Below are positions 49,959 through 61,510 of a stretch of 64,000 nucleotides of DNA, piece after piece. Position 1 is the first letter of the stretch. Every line of letters starts with the position of its first letter. The notes beneath the pieces were generated by a model that saw only the letters and a list, made by a program, of their open reading frames with translations, was not told the DNA's origin and searched no databases. The position numbers and the translations under genes are program-made. Source of the stretch: Paulinella micropora (Eukaryota; Cercozoa; Imbricatea; Euglyphida; Paulinellidae); assembly GCA_019918135.1 (NCBI GenBank), contig WBZZ01001188.1:56001-120000 (forward strand), given 5' to 3'.

Positions 49959-50041
49959 GATTCAACTTGTTGAATCTATAATCTCAAACATCGTCCATCA
50001 TTAAAGTATAAAACGATGTTTTATGAAGATACGAAGTATCT
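49959..50041. terminator. hairpin cluster after the DNA polymerase gene
   Basis: Three inverted repeats: GATTCAAC / GTTGAATC (49959-49976), AAACATCGT / ACGATGTTT (49986-50021) and GATAC / GTATC (50029-50041). Confidence 0.65.
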
Positions 50042-50100
50042 GAATAAAATATCAATAATTACTTTTTTTCATAAATTTTTTTACCACTCTATATAGACCA

Positions 50101-50376
50101 ATGACCTCCCTCACCAGACTATCTAAAAAATTTGGACGACTTTCAATTGAGAAGAATAAGGAATTCTTTTCAGTAAGAGATGTCCAACAGATGATTGATG
50201 AAGAAATTAAGGCAATTGAAAAAAGTAGAGAAGGCAAGCCAAAGGATACTTTTCCATTCGGCAAATACAAAGGAAAAAAAAATTCAAGATGTTGCTACCA
50301 TTGACAAACCATATATTGAGTGGTTGATGAAGCAACCTTGGGTTCAAAACAAGGATGAATTGAAAAAATATTTATA
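50101..50376 (+). pseudogene. small FGKYKG-domain protein, frameshifted in an A run
   Basis: The ATG at 50101 begins MTSLTRLSKKFGRLSIEKNK, a helical segment (VRDVQQMIDEEIKAIEKSRE), and then FPFGKYKGK. Inside a run of nine A near 50274-50282 coding changes frame and continues with DVATIDKPYIEWLMKQPWVQ to a TAA at 50376. FGKYKG...D..YL.WL is the pattern of the small DUF3820-type domain also seen at the end of some exonuclease-like proteins. The frame change sits in a homopolymer, so a sequencing error is as likely as a mutation. Confidence 0.6.
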
Positions 50377-50408
50377 ATAAAATAAAATAAAATCTTTACA
50401 TATATATC

Positions 50409-50744
50409 ATGTCGGACCTCAACACCAAGCAAGACTACTTGAATGAAATTGAAAAATGGAACCTTGATGTTTCTATTAAAATGCCAACAATTAAATGGAC
50501 TAAGCCTGACATTGTTTCTTTCTATGAGCAATACAAACCCCGCGATGACAATGTGAAAGTAGTTATTCCATTGGAGACCATAACGGACAACTCCAACTTA
50601 GTTGAAGATGCGACCTTCGGTCAGCAAGAAGAGAGCACTCCTTTTAAGGCGAGTGATTTAAAAGAGGAGGGGGTTACACCCCCTACCATACCCCCGCGGG
50701 TTTGGAAAGGGACAAAGTCCCTTCCACGGGTATCAAAGAATTAA
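50409..50744 (+). CDS. unassigned 111-aa protein of the AT-rich element
   Basis: The ATG at 50409 opens MSDLNTKQDYLNEIEKWNLD, a charged helical body with Trp and Tyr, then a Thr/Pro-rich C-terminus encoded across two inverted repeats (GGGGTTACACCCC and AGGGACAAAGTCCCT, about 50669-50721). The end may have been altered by the repeats. No family recognised. Confidence 0.45.
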   Translation: MSDLNTKQDYLNEIEKWNLDVSIKMPTIKWTKPDIVSFYEQYKPRDDNVKVVIPLETITDNSNLVEDATFGQQEESTPFKASDLKEEGVTPPTIPPRVWKGTKSLPRVSKN

Positions 50745-50755
50745 AGGCTAATGTA

Positions 50756-50942
50756 GGAGAAGAAATAGCGAATGCTACATGTACAGAAGAAGGATGTATA
50801 TTAAAGAAAGATGTTGTTCTTCAATATGGAAAATATGCACACAAAAACATTGAAGATGTAGCCAAAATTGATAAACCATACCTTGAATGGTTAGTTCAAC
50901 AGCAGTGGTGCCAAAATGTGGATGACATAAAAAATTATTTGA
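50756..50942 (+). pseudogene. second copy of the FGKYKG domain, no start codon
   Basis: Reads LQYGKYAHKNIEDVAKIDKP then YLEWLVQQQWCQNVDDIKNYL, clearly related to the gene at 50101-50376. There is no in-frame ATG. At the C-terminus the frame runs on past the point where the first copy stops, into a hairpin. It is probably a degenerate duplicate or the fused tail of the preceding gene. Confidence 0.45.
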
Positions 50943-50972
50943 TATTTTATTCACCCGCTACGCGGTTTCATA

Positions 50973-51035
50973 AAACATCGTTTTCCATTAAATTTTTTTT
51001 GCTTTTATTTTTTACTTTAATGGTTTACGATGTTT
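50973..51035. terminator. large hairpin closing the AT-rich element
   Basis: Arms AAACATCGTTTTCCATTAAA and TTTAATGGTTTACGATGTTT pair with a symmetric three-base mismatch. The outer AAACATCGT / ACGATGTTT pair is identical to one in the hairpin cluster after the polymerase gene. It is the last feature before copia sequence begins. Confidence 0.7.
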
Positions 51036-51049
51036 GTTGTTACCTTCGT

Positions 51050-54000
51050 CATAAGAATGAATTTCCTTAAGGCTGTTGCCTTCTTCGAACGGCATACAGG
51101 AAGAAAGGTTAAACGTGTTACTTGTGACCAAGAATATGGTCTCTTTAGGAATTGGTTAGATGAGACGCAGGTTGTTCTGATAGAGGCCCCAACGGCGGAG
51201 AAACAAGCCGTCGCTAAGGTTGAGAGATCACACCAGACCAATGGAGGTCCGGCTAGAGCTCTCCTTAGCGACGCCGAGTTTCCTCCGTCGTTCTGGACCG
51301 AAATGGAGAAGAACGCTACGCACATCAACAATCTCCTCCCTATATCCCAAGGACCCTTCCGTGGTAAATCCCCTTACGAGATAATCCACAAGATTAAACC
51401 TTATCTACATCATTTGCAGCCTGTGGGGTGTGCTGCTGTGAAGGTTAAGACTCGTAGGGGTAAGGGGGAGGAAAGTGATGTTCCTTGGTTACGAACGGAA
51501 TACCGGGTATTATAGTGTCTACGATCCTGTAGATCGCAATACACGGTAATGTACGGGATGTGATGTTTGACGTATGGAGGTTGGGAAGAAAAAAGCTACC
51601 ACCAGACATCTCAATTATATTAATGACACGAAGTACGACCCGTGAGGGTCTTCCCAAGTTCAATAAAACTGCTTTAATGACAATGCAAAGACTGTCAGAA
51701 TTAAGAGTAACTGACCAACGGTAAAGTAATGTTCTATGTTATTCTAGAAGGAAGATTGAGTTCAATAATGACTGGTAAACGCAATCCTTCAAATAGAATA
51801 TCCGGAAATGCATAGTTGTTATATTGTTACCTTATTCCGTTCTGCACACCTATCTAGAAGAATCTAATGCCACAGCAATGCCATTATTCAGGTAATAAGC
51901 ATGTAAAAGTGGCATTCCACACTAGTCAGTAAATATCCGGTGTGCGGTGGCAGTCATTCCTATCCTAACGGTAATTAGTGATCTTAGAGTTCTAACTAGG
52001 AAGTATTAATAATATAATGATGTAGTATCATACTACAATAAGAAAGAGGCAGCCGAATCATTGGGGGAGATCCCAGGGGAGAAAGATAAGCTCTTCTCCT
52101 TAGGTTGGAGTGCCGAACCCAAACCAAACTCTAATTCGACCACCAACTCCCACACATAAACTGAAACCACGGAACCTGGTCCCTCTTAAAGGATTGTAAT
52201 CTCATTGACGACCCCCCAGCATTATGACTCGGACCTGTTGCAGGGGGAGTAGTTCATGAGGCCATCACTTTTGGTATACCTAATGTAACGCATACCTCCC
52301 CTCAATCTTCAGGTAAAGCTACGAAAAGTAGCTCTGATAGTGCGGACTCCGGTCCTGACTATGAGAATTTACCAACCCTCGAACGTCCAAGCCCTAGGGC
52401 TAGTTCTGAACCGAGTAGCTGCCGAAAAGATGAGGGGAAGTCAACGCGTAAAGCAATAGGTAAGAGAGGGAAGAAGACCAAAGTCAGGGTAATATTAGCA
52501 GGGAAACAGATCAGAGTTCCGGCGCGGATGTGGGGGAAGAATGGGCTAAACAAACCTACGGAGATCAGTGGGAAACTGCTGAACGTAAAGGTGTCACGCT
52601 CCAACCTTCCGCCCCGATCGTACGGAAGTCTACACATTTCCCCGCACATGATGTTGTTTTCGATGATGGGATAACTGATAAGATGTGGGATAAGGAGATC
52701 ATCAAATATGCCTATGTCGAACAAATGTCTGCTGTTCCGCATGTTTCGCCCACACCTGCCATTTCACCTGCCTTACCCACATCTGCGCCGGCGATTGACT
52801 CGAATATCACATCTGAATTGGAGTTCGCCGAGGGGGAGACAGAATAGAGTCCGAAAGAAGCAAACATGGTACAAACTGGCACTCTCATGAGCAAGCGTCC
52901 ATCTCCCTTGAAAACGTAATTCCAGGGGGAGGTAAGACTAGGAGTGGACACGTATCCATCTGTGCGCGCGAGCATAGGATAGACTATTGCTTAGTTAGCG
53001 AACAGGTACCTCAGTTTCCCGTTGTTCAAAGCCTAAAGATCGAAGACAGGCACGGGAAACTGAGGTAAGTCAGCAGGAAGAGCTTAAGGCTTTTGAATGG
53101 AGAGAAGAGACTGAGGCGAGAAGATCTGGGTCCCCCATGATTCCCTTGAAGTGAATAGACTCAATCAAGCAGCAGGGAACTCGTGATGAGTTCCATAAAG
53201 CATGGGTTACCTTACAGGGTGACCTACTTAGGGCGGGTTTACAGTTTGATCCCAAAAAGACATACTCACCTGCACTATTTTGCTTATTATTGCTTATGCT
53301 GCTTGTTTTGGGGTTGATCTGTGGCTTGTTGACTTCGCCACTGCCTACCTCCATGCCCACCTACCTTATGCCATCTATGTTACGCCCCCCCCCCATTTGA
53401 GAAGCCTGGATTTGTCTGGTTGCTTAAGAAGGCTCTTTATGGACACCCTGAATCGGGTAGACTTTGGTATGACGTGATGTCGCACGATTTAGTAGTGCGA
53501 CAGAAATTCACCCCCCTTACTCCGGACAAAGCATCCTTTGTGAAGCTCAGGGATCAACCTAAAGGCACCCAATTGCTGTCTTTTCATGTCGACGATGGCG
53601 CTCATGCGGCGGACGAGGCCGCACATGAAGCACTCGTAGCTCGTTTCAGTAAGCATGGGTTCCGTTGCAAGAACTTAGGAAAGGCTACGGAATTCAAGAA
53701 CATCCAAATAGTACAGACCGATAGAGGGATTTTGCTCCACCAGAGGAAGTATGAGCTCTTGGTCCTGAACGAAGGGTTACTTGGAGGAAACCCCCGCTAA
53801 GACCCCTTTCACTTCGGAATCACTGGCATCCCTCAAGAAGGGGCATAGGTTGTTGAAGTATGACATCAGGTGTTTAGTAGGGATGCTTATCTTCTTAGCC
53901 GTACACACACGCCCCTTGTTGATATGTTCTTTGAGCATAGCAGCCAAGCGCCAGATCCCTAGCCCTCAGATATCCTATGCCATGTTGCATCGTATGTTCC

Positions 54001-54780
54001 AATGGATAATTACCCCACGAGCTTTGTTCTTGTGCAGAGGGGACAAGAAGCTTTTGGAGTTGATCTCTGGGTTATTTGAGGTGCCTAAGGTGCCTAAGTC
54101 GTGGAGGGTCACTAGGGAGCCATCAGCAGCCACTAGCGCTTTAGATGTGAACCTCGTCCAGTCCGATAAGGGACCCCAGGGGGAGGGGTATATCTCGCCC
54201 AGCTCGATAGTGTTTGATGAGTTTAGCGTGCCTGTGATTGCCAACACCGAAAAGATGATAACAGGGAAACCTTTAATCGGGTTTGCTGACTCAGACTTTG
54301 CGGGGGATAGGTTATCCCGTAAGTCTCGATAGGGATTTATCTTTTTCTTCAATGGTGCCCCCGTTGCTTGGTTCTCCAAGTTACAGCCGGTGATAGCTCA
54401 ATTTACTCTTGAAGCAGAGACCGTTTCAGCCAACGAAGCGATGAGGGAGCTCGTAGCCATCATGCAAACCCTGAGGGATATGGGAATTGCCCTCAATGAG
54501 CCTACCACCCTATCGAGGATAACGAAGGAGCTATGTTGTTGTCGGAACGGGGGCTCGGGAGAATCACGCACCAAACACATTGATGTGCGGTATGATTTCC
54601 TTGCGAAACTCATAAAAGACCGGATAGTAATTTTAGCTCGCGTATCGTCCGAGGATAATTTTCACCAAGATCAATTTTACGCATGATAAGTTAAATCACT
54701 TAGCGGACAAAGTCTCCGTAAGGTTGGACGAACCCGGTTTAAAAAGGTTGGGTATTGATTTCTCGCAACTTGCGAAATAA
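51050..54780 (+). mobile_element. Ty1/copia retrotransposon remnant 1 (integrase to RNase H)
   Basis: In order: integrase core and C-terminal part (FFERHTGRKVKRVTCDQEYG, then VERSHQTNGGPARALLSD) to a TAG at 51513; a degenerate linker (52400-52850); and reverse transcriptase pieces around 53180-53800 with DFATAYLHAHLP, KKALYGHPESGRLWYD and SFHVDDGAHAA (the catalytic DD). An RNase H part follows to 54680 with GFADSDFAGDRLSRKSR, a stop, and VAWFSKL. Gag, protease and the first part of the integrase are missing: the element starts where the AT-rich element's last hairpin ends. Many stops and frameshifts mean it is inactive. Confidence 0.8.
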
Positions 54781-55726
54781 TCAAGGAATTTACTTATATA
54801 TTCGTATTATATGGGCAATATAATTTATCGTATACCTGTATAGATGTAATTTTTTGCATATCTCATTTACAGAGGCAGATGTTATAGGTACATGTTGGAA
54901 GCCGATCGCTCATTTACGATCCCCTGCCCTGAACGCGAATTATAAGTAATGCGGGCCCTGAGGTTGATCGCGCTCTGACCCTTAAGCGGATCCCAGAAGT
55001 GACCGCATTCTTGCCCGGGCCCCGCGTACCCGCAATTTCTTTATATCTCTATAAGTTATACTTGTCCATAATTGGTCTGATATTATTATTATTATATTAT
55101 ATATAATCTTTTAAAAGAGACCAAGTTGGAGGCCAGGGTGGTTGGTGTGATGGGCGATTCATCACATCTAGAAGGTTGACAGGCTTGGAATCCACACCCT
55201 GTGCTGTACCAGACCGGTCGATAATTTGCCATTTTTGATACCCCTTACAGGAAGCGCTTGAAAATTTTCTATTTCATATGTGACTATGCTCATATATACG
55301 TAATTATATAGTAAATAGACAAATGTTTATACCTTTGTTATATGAAATTATTTATGTATCTACTTGTAGTATATCAATAACTTCATATCATATTTGTATA
55401 ACATGTGTCATTGTCACATACTACCTTACTAGATAGTTATTATATGAGAGGTTAGTTGGGAATAGGACAATAATCTTATTCTCGTCGGAGAGGCCTCTCT
55501 ATACCGTGGGACCGCTGCCCTGCGTATAATCTACTTGATAATATTATAATATGCTTGCCACGGGTAGAGGGGTAGCCACATATGAAAATACTTCTCGGAG
55601 AGAGTGAGGGTAAGTGTTCGTAGTATGTTTTGAGTTTGTGTTTTCTAAGTTTCAAAACAGTAATAGAGGTCGTAATGTATTAGGATCTGCAGTAACTTTT
55701 ACTAATTTACTTTGCTCCAGGGGGAA
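54781..55726. other. copia 3' untranslated region, no gene
   Basis: AT-rich sequence between the RNase H remnant and the polypurine tract. No frame of interest. Confidence 0.5.
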
Positions 55727-56100
55727 TGTTGGAACTAATAATCAATATTAATAGTTACATGGCCGGCCGTACAAGAGTAACGGTGTCGTTAGAGCCATTA
55801 CTTATATCCGGCCAGTCATATCATTCAGTCTGCGCGTCTTCTGTTGTTTTGGCGCGTCATTAAAGCTTTGTTACTGCAGACGTGGTCTACTGTGAGTTCC
55901 GGATCATTATATTAAGTTATATTGGTCTAACATGGTCCCACTTTGTTTTGAGTTTTCGGAGCGTTGATTAGGTAATTACCCTGTCATTCACGGACCTAAT
56001 ACCTTTACACTCCGGTTTTTTGAGAGACTCCGTTAGAAGCCACGATGCCAATCGACACTTTTAATCCGCAGATATATAGCAGAACTGACAAACTCAAAGG
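55716..56100 (+). mobile_element. polypurine tract and 3' LTR start of copia remnant 1
   Basis: CCAGGGGGAA (from 55718) is followed by TGTTGGAACTAATAATC at 55727, the usual polypurine tract and TG start of copia LTRs. The right end of the LTR was not located, so the end coordinate is approximate. Confidence 0.55.
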
Positions 56101-56305
56101 TAATAATGAAACTGAAATAAAGTCCGCGCGACTGTAATTATTACACAATTGTTATTGTCCAATCCTAAATGCCAATATAGACCGTTACGTCCGTTACCCT
56201 TATTGACTAGAACTACACGGTCATTCGACTATACGAATAAATTACTTACCAGTCACAAAGTAATCACTAATAGTAAACGTAGTTGTCCTACCAACGCTCC
56301 CCCTT
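56100..56305 (-). mobile_element. LTR-like end of a minus-strand copia remnant
   Basis: Minus-strand AAGGGGGAG (plus 56297-56305) resembles a polypurine tract; the sequence after it begins CGTTGGTAGGACAAC, where copia LTRs normally begin TGTTGG. It lies 3' of the RNase H remnant at 56869-57400 and faces the LTR of remnant 1. The left end was not located. Confidence 0.4.
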
Positions 56306-56868
56306 AGTTCTATGTCGATATTCAAATTACCAATCAATACATCTACGATTAACAACTATTGCAATACAATAATGGCCGCCACTTCAAGTTAATACCGAAA
56401 TGATGTTAGGTCACAAAACTGATAAATTGCTATTCTTGTTCAGTCCAACGTTGCCGCTTCTTTGCCAAATTGAGTCATCTCGAACTCGTCGATTAATGCT
56501 TCAGCATAGGTCCTCCAAGTTGATCAAATAAGTACGTTACTGAATTACATTCCTAACTCAATGAGTCACATATAATTAGTTAAATTCGCCATTCCGCTGA
56601 AAATAAAAACTACTCGTCGCGAAGACCGCTTCTGATATCCTTGCTCCGCTCTTGCCGCGTTACATGATCGATGGTGGTGCTGCCACACGCCTCACGTTCG
56701 CGCTCGACTTTCACTTCGACGGGAGCATCGCCTCAATGTGCCGCTCAACTACCTGCACAAGACACTTCCTGCACACTCCAAAGAGAGAAAACTCACAACA
56801 GAACAACATAAGTCGACTTTGCGTAAATTTGCGTATTTAGCGTGAGTTTGCAGACTTGAGATATAAAA
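56306..56868. other. gene-free, copia 3' region
   Basis: AT-rich, no supported frame. Lies between the RNase H remnant and its presumed polypurine tract. Confidence 0.4.
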
Positions 56869-57400
56869 TCATGGATCAAGTTTTACCATAAACTTACTAA
56901 CGAGATATTCAAATTGATCTTTAGGAACATGTTTGGTTAGTACATCTGCGATTTGTTTCTTTGTTCCTACCTTTACAAATTTAATCTCATTGTCTCTCTG
57001 TGCGTGATGAATGAAATGAAGTTCTAGGGGTAAGTGTTTAGCGCGTGGTCCTGACATTCCCCTTTCTGCTGCTAAGATAGTCTGTGAATTATCTTCATAA
57101 AGCTCTATCCGTCCTTTCTGTGCTATATCTAATTCTTCCGTGATATGTCGGATAGTCAATCCTTCCCGTATACACTCTGCTGCTGCGAAAATTTCAGCGT
57201 CATTAGAACTAAGTGCAATCCTAGTCTGTCGCTTTGACAACCAAGCTACCGGGTCTCCTCCCAAAAGCACTATATAACCTGTAGGTGACTTTCCGGTTTT
57301 CTTACAGACCTTATGTGCTGCATCGGGCCATAAGTAATTCGCGGGTAGAGAGGGAGGGAAAGGGGGCGAGTGCACAGCAAGTTTTGCTAAACGATACGGC
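56869..57400 (-). mobile_element. Ty1/copia remnant 2, RNase H end
   Basis: The minus-strand frame contains LWPDAAHKVCKKTGKSPTGY, GGDPVAWLSKRQ, ALSSNDAEIFAAAECIRE, LYEDNSQTILAAER and VGTKKQIADVLTKHVPKDQF, the conserved copia RNase H and tail. The frame stays open upstream to 57579 but without similarity. No reverse transcriptase is attached, so the element is 5'-truncated. Confidence 0.85.
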
Positions 57401-57579
57401 AAACCCCGGAAGAAGAACTCGCTAAGTTCCGCAAATATCGGGGAAAAAGACAAGCAAAGTGTCGGAAAACCCGGTAAGAAAGTAGTTAGTGCAGTTTCAC
57501 GGAATGATGCTGTTTTGCCAGGGAACGAGGCAGGGACCGGCGAGACTAGGGCTGATTCAGAAAAGGGGACAACATTCAC

Positions 57580-59469
57580 GGAGGCTGTTGAGCGTATAGG
57601 CGGGACAAGAAAAGGGAAGTCCTGGCCCCCATCGCTGCTACCACAAGGTCGACAGAGTAGCAGTTCTTCCGAGCCGGAAGACTTACTAGACTACGGGCAA
57701 TGGTACTCGCCGGATTAAAAGGTGTTTTGCGCAGAGGGTGGACAATGAATGCCGTGAAGCAATTGACCACACTCTATAAGCAATAACTATTCAATACAGG
57801 CGTCCCAGTATTACTATTCCGTTATTTGTTCCAAGTGTTCTCAGTTCACTTTTACAGTTTGGTTGCCTTTTAATACTGAATACAAACAGTGCTGCTTGAG
57901 CACAAGAACTACGATCCCTATCCGTTCCATCTAATGCTATCCGTTCTATAATTGGTTGGTCTACAAAGGTCCCGACGGATCTAGATAAATCAAGAAGGTC
58001 TAGAAAGGATGAATTGTAGATTGTGCAACTGTAAGTTGCACATCCTTCCTGTACTCATGGTAATATATTGGCAAATGGCAAGGAGGGCCGGCAGAGAATA
58101 GGTTTACGTGAATTTGCCACAAAGGACAAATCCAGTAACGGAAATTCTTGGTTACGGTGTATCTCCGACGCTCCCCCTCAAAGAACGTAAACTTATCTGC
58201 CTTGACTGCTTAGTAATAAAATAATTTATTATTATGTCCGCACCAAAGACTTAATGATCATAAATGAATTAACATGTCTATGCCCTATCCCCCACGTTGG
58301 CGGTGAAAAGCCAGACCCAAAGAAGGTCATTTACTTACCCTCACTCTCTCTGAGATGTAGAGTCAGAAGTGGCTACCCCACTTACCGCGGCATGCACATA
58401 TCAGTTAGATTATATGCAAGGCTGGCGTCCCACGGTAAAGTAAGGCCTCTCTGACGAGAAGAAGATTATCAACTACCTGTCAAAATGAAAAAGGTAAAAG
58501 TTGCGCCCATCCCGGCTGAAACTTGAAGTATGATCATGCATCGGAAAATTACACAACATGTAATCAAAATATAATAAGTCAGTAAGTCGACTTAGTAGAT
58601 ATTGATCCGGTAATGCGATTCACGGTGAAATTTAATGATTTAGCTATCCCTGATGATTATATGATAAGTATGACGTCCATATTTATAAAGTACAGACATA
58701 GACATCACATCATGACATATAACATGTGGGATTAGATATTATAATAAAAGTTATGAAGGCAAAAGTATAGAATATATGAAATATAGCAGATAAACATGCC
58801 CTATTAATGTAGTAGCTGTACATCAACGAGTTCTAACAGAACACACATGAAATTAAGCAAGTTTAATATGAGTCACTTAGCAAAAATAATTTTGTCAGCA
58901 TTTCCCTGGCAAGGGGTACCTTTCGGAAAAAAAGTATGTAACAAATTAAGTTTTTACATCCCAGGCCGAAGTATAATTCTGTAAAATATTATAACTTAGT
59001 TATAACTCTATCGGATCTAAGGATCCGCACGCTTGTTCCGCGTCTGGGTCCTCAATCCTGGAACTTTGCCTTGGCCTCTGGCTCGTCTCTCGCTCAACTA
59101 CCTAGAATCCTATCAACGGGGAAAAAGGGGTAGCGCACAGCAAAAACACGCCAAAAGCACAAATATACATGGTGGCAAGTTCTAGCAAGCTACAAGAGTG
59201 CTTTTGGAAACAAAATCCCTAAGAGCCGAAGACATCTTAGCAACTTTGTGTCCAGAAGCACTAAGTCGGTCGAAGACGCAGCCCACTTCCGATTCGTCGG
59301 CTCCAAGTGCGAAACACAACCTACAAAGCTGGGGTATGTAACAAATAGCGAGGTTGACCCTCGCAGTATGTAAAACAAAGCAGACATTGAGCGTTGGGAC
59401 TCATTTCCGGCCCCCGGTCCAATGACTTTATCATTCTGGCTTGTACCCCCTACTGAGGCTATGTCTATC
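57580..59469. other. gene-free AT-rich stretch with an LTR-like edge
   Basis: A minus-strand polypurine-like GAGGGGGAG (plus 58171-58179) followed by CGTCGGAGATACACC marks the presumed 3' LTR start of copia remnant 3. No other gene is supported. Confidence 0.4.
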
Positions 59470-60000
59470 CTACTCGTCCGTGAGCGCTATCTTTCTAAGC
59501 GCTTCCAAATCCAATTTAGGGCAGAATACGTTCAACAACGTGTCTGCTTGATCCTTGGGCAAATACTTGGTCAAAACATCCCCTAACTGTCCTTTAGTAC
59601 CAACCTTCCTAAACTTAGCTATGCCTTCCTGTTCTAGCTCGTGTAGGTACTGTTCTTCCAAAGGCAAGTGTTTCGTGCGTGGTCAGGCTAACCCGCGTCG
59701 CGCGGCTAGTATGGTCTGGGCGTTATCCTCATGAACATCAAATGGATTGGGCTCCGGGATGCCTAATTCACTTCGCATGTTGCGAATGGCCATAGCTTCC
59801 CTTAGAGCCTCATTGGCTGCGAAAATTTCCGCGTCGTTCGACGAAAGGGCAACTTTCGACTGCCGTTTGGACAGCCAACCCACGGGATCTCCTCCTACTA
59901 AGACTACATACCCAGTACGAGATTTACCCGTCTGTAAACAAACCCTGTGAGCCGCATCGGGCCAAACTGTCATTGGTCCTATCGGTCCTGCCTTCCCTAC
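59470..60000 (-). mobile_element. Ty1/copia remnant 3, RNase H end with a stop
   Basis: Minus-strand frames show VWPDAAHRVCLQTGKSRTGY, GGDPVGWLSKRQ, ALSSNDAEIFAANEALRE and HEDNAQTILAARRG. A TGA then falls where remnant 2 has Gly, and the frame resumes with TKHLPLEEQYLHELEQEG and VLTKYLPKDQ to 59470. Upstream the frame runs into low-complexity sequence and a GAA repeat. Confidence 0.85.
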
Positions 60001-60101
60001 CGCACTAAGATCCTTCTTGCTGAACCTAAGTACTCTATGAGCCGCGGGGCTAAGATGTGTTCTTGTCAAATTTGAAGCCTGTAGAGCCGCGGGGCTAGAA
60101 C

Positions 60102-60250
60102 ATACACAGACAGACAGACAGACAGACACACATGCCACAAAACGAAGAAGAAGAAGAAGAAGAAGAAGAAGAAGAAGGAGGAGGAGGAGGAGGAGGAGGA
60201 GGAGAAGAAGAAGAAGAAGAAGAAGGAAGGAAAGAAAGAAAGAAAGAAAG
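60102..60250. repeat. CAGA, GAA/GGA and GAAA microsatellites
   Basis: A run of ACAGACAG (60102-60130) is followed by AAGAAGAAG / GGAGGAGG (60140-60225) and AAAGAAAG. The apparent poly-Leu and poly-Ser frames come from these repeats. Confidence 0.85.
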
Positions 60251-60285
60251 AAAAAAGGAAAACGAGTGATCTTACGATCATTCAC

Positions 60286-61030
60286 TTCGTTGCGGCAACA
60301 ACCTGTCAGGCAATTAGATTGTGGTCGTGCTTTTGCCAGTCAGTAAGTTTCTCATACTTCTGCTTGATGGCTTCGGATCCTTCTTGGCTGTCTTGGAATC
60401 CTTGCCCCAAAGTAATCCTTTATTCTTGCCAGGTGCGCTGGACACTGAACAAAAATGTATGCGTAGATATATATTTTTGAAAACAAAGACACACGCAATC
60501 CGAGCAGCAATCTTAACTAGCGATGTTTTTGGGTCAGTATGATAATATGATGTACATATATAAATAAATCTTATACCATAAATAGAAACACAGATTTCGA
60601 TTATTCGTATGGTCTATCATGCGATGGCACTACTAAGCACACTACATTCGTGTACGATTTATTTTCTCGATAGCCTTCTTTGTGTTGCTCAGAAATGTCT
60701 CTCTTGTTTTCGTTCCTAATCACTACCGCTACTTACCCTGCTCTGAAAACTTTGACGGGAACGCGAACGAGCAGGGACTGGCTTCCGGTAGGCACCGGAG
60801 CATGCTTGTTGGGGAGACTGAAGGATTGCCCTTGCCTGCTGCATCACAAAACGATAAATACTGCATTTGGATACATCTCGGTGCAAACTAGAACTTCACA
60901 TGGGATACGTTTATCAAATTATGTCTTAAATGACGTGAACGAATACATACGGCTACATACAAGTACATACATGAGTACAACGCTCCTACAATCAGAGGGT
61001 TTCAGAGAGTCTCACCGCCTCGTTCTCAGC
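60286..61030. other. gene-free, possible host non-coding DNA
   Basis: Short frames (for example around 60680-60890) have no recognisable features. I see no supported gene. Confidence 0.4.
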
Positions 61031-61037
61031 GAATTCT

Positions 61038-61145
<108 letters not shown>

Positions 61146-61238
61146 GACAGATAAACCTATCGGCGTGTGTGTATGGGGAAGGGGTCTGCAGGTTTCGGTG
61201 TTTCTTCGTGCTATGTGGATGAGATGATATTCATGAGT

Positions 61239-61239
<1 letters not shown>

Positions 61240-61275
<36 letters not shown>

Positions 61276-61380
61276 AGGGAGGGAGGGAGCTAGCTATCTA
61301 TCTATCTTATTTCGCTTGGGCTTGAGTAGCAGATCTCTCTCTCTCCCTCTCTCTCTCTCTCTCGCTCGCTCTCTCTGCCT

Positions 61381-61437
<57 letters not shown>

Positions 61438-61462
61438 TTGCTCGCTCGCTCTCTCTCTCTTC
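61240..61462. repeat. (GA)n, GGGA and (CT)n microsatellites
   Basis: GA dinucleotides (61240-61268) and GGGA units are followed by CT dinucleotides (61334-61462) broken by CGCTCG and GCGCGC. Frames in this area are repeat artefacts. Confidence 0.9.
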
Positions 61463-61510
61463 TCAGCTAAATTTCTCTCATCACCACAGTCTTTGATCAC
61501 CAGGATCCTC

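Noticed and set aside
59683..60285. Poly-Leu and poly-Ser N-terminal part of a 200-codon frame
   Set aside because: It is the translation of a GAA/GGA microsatellite fused by chance to copia RNase H sequence.
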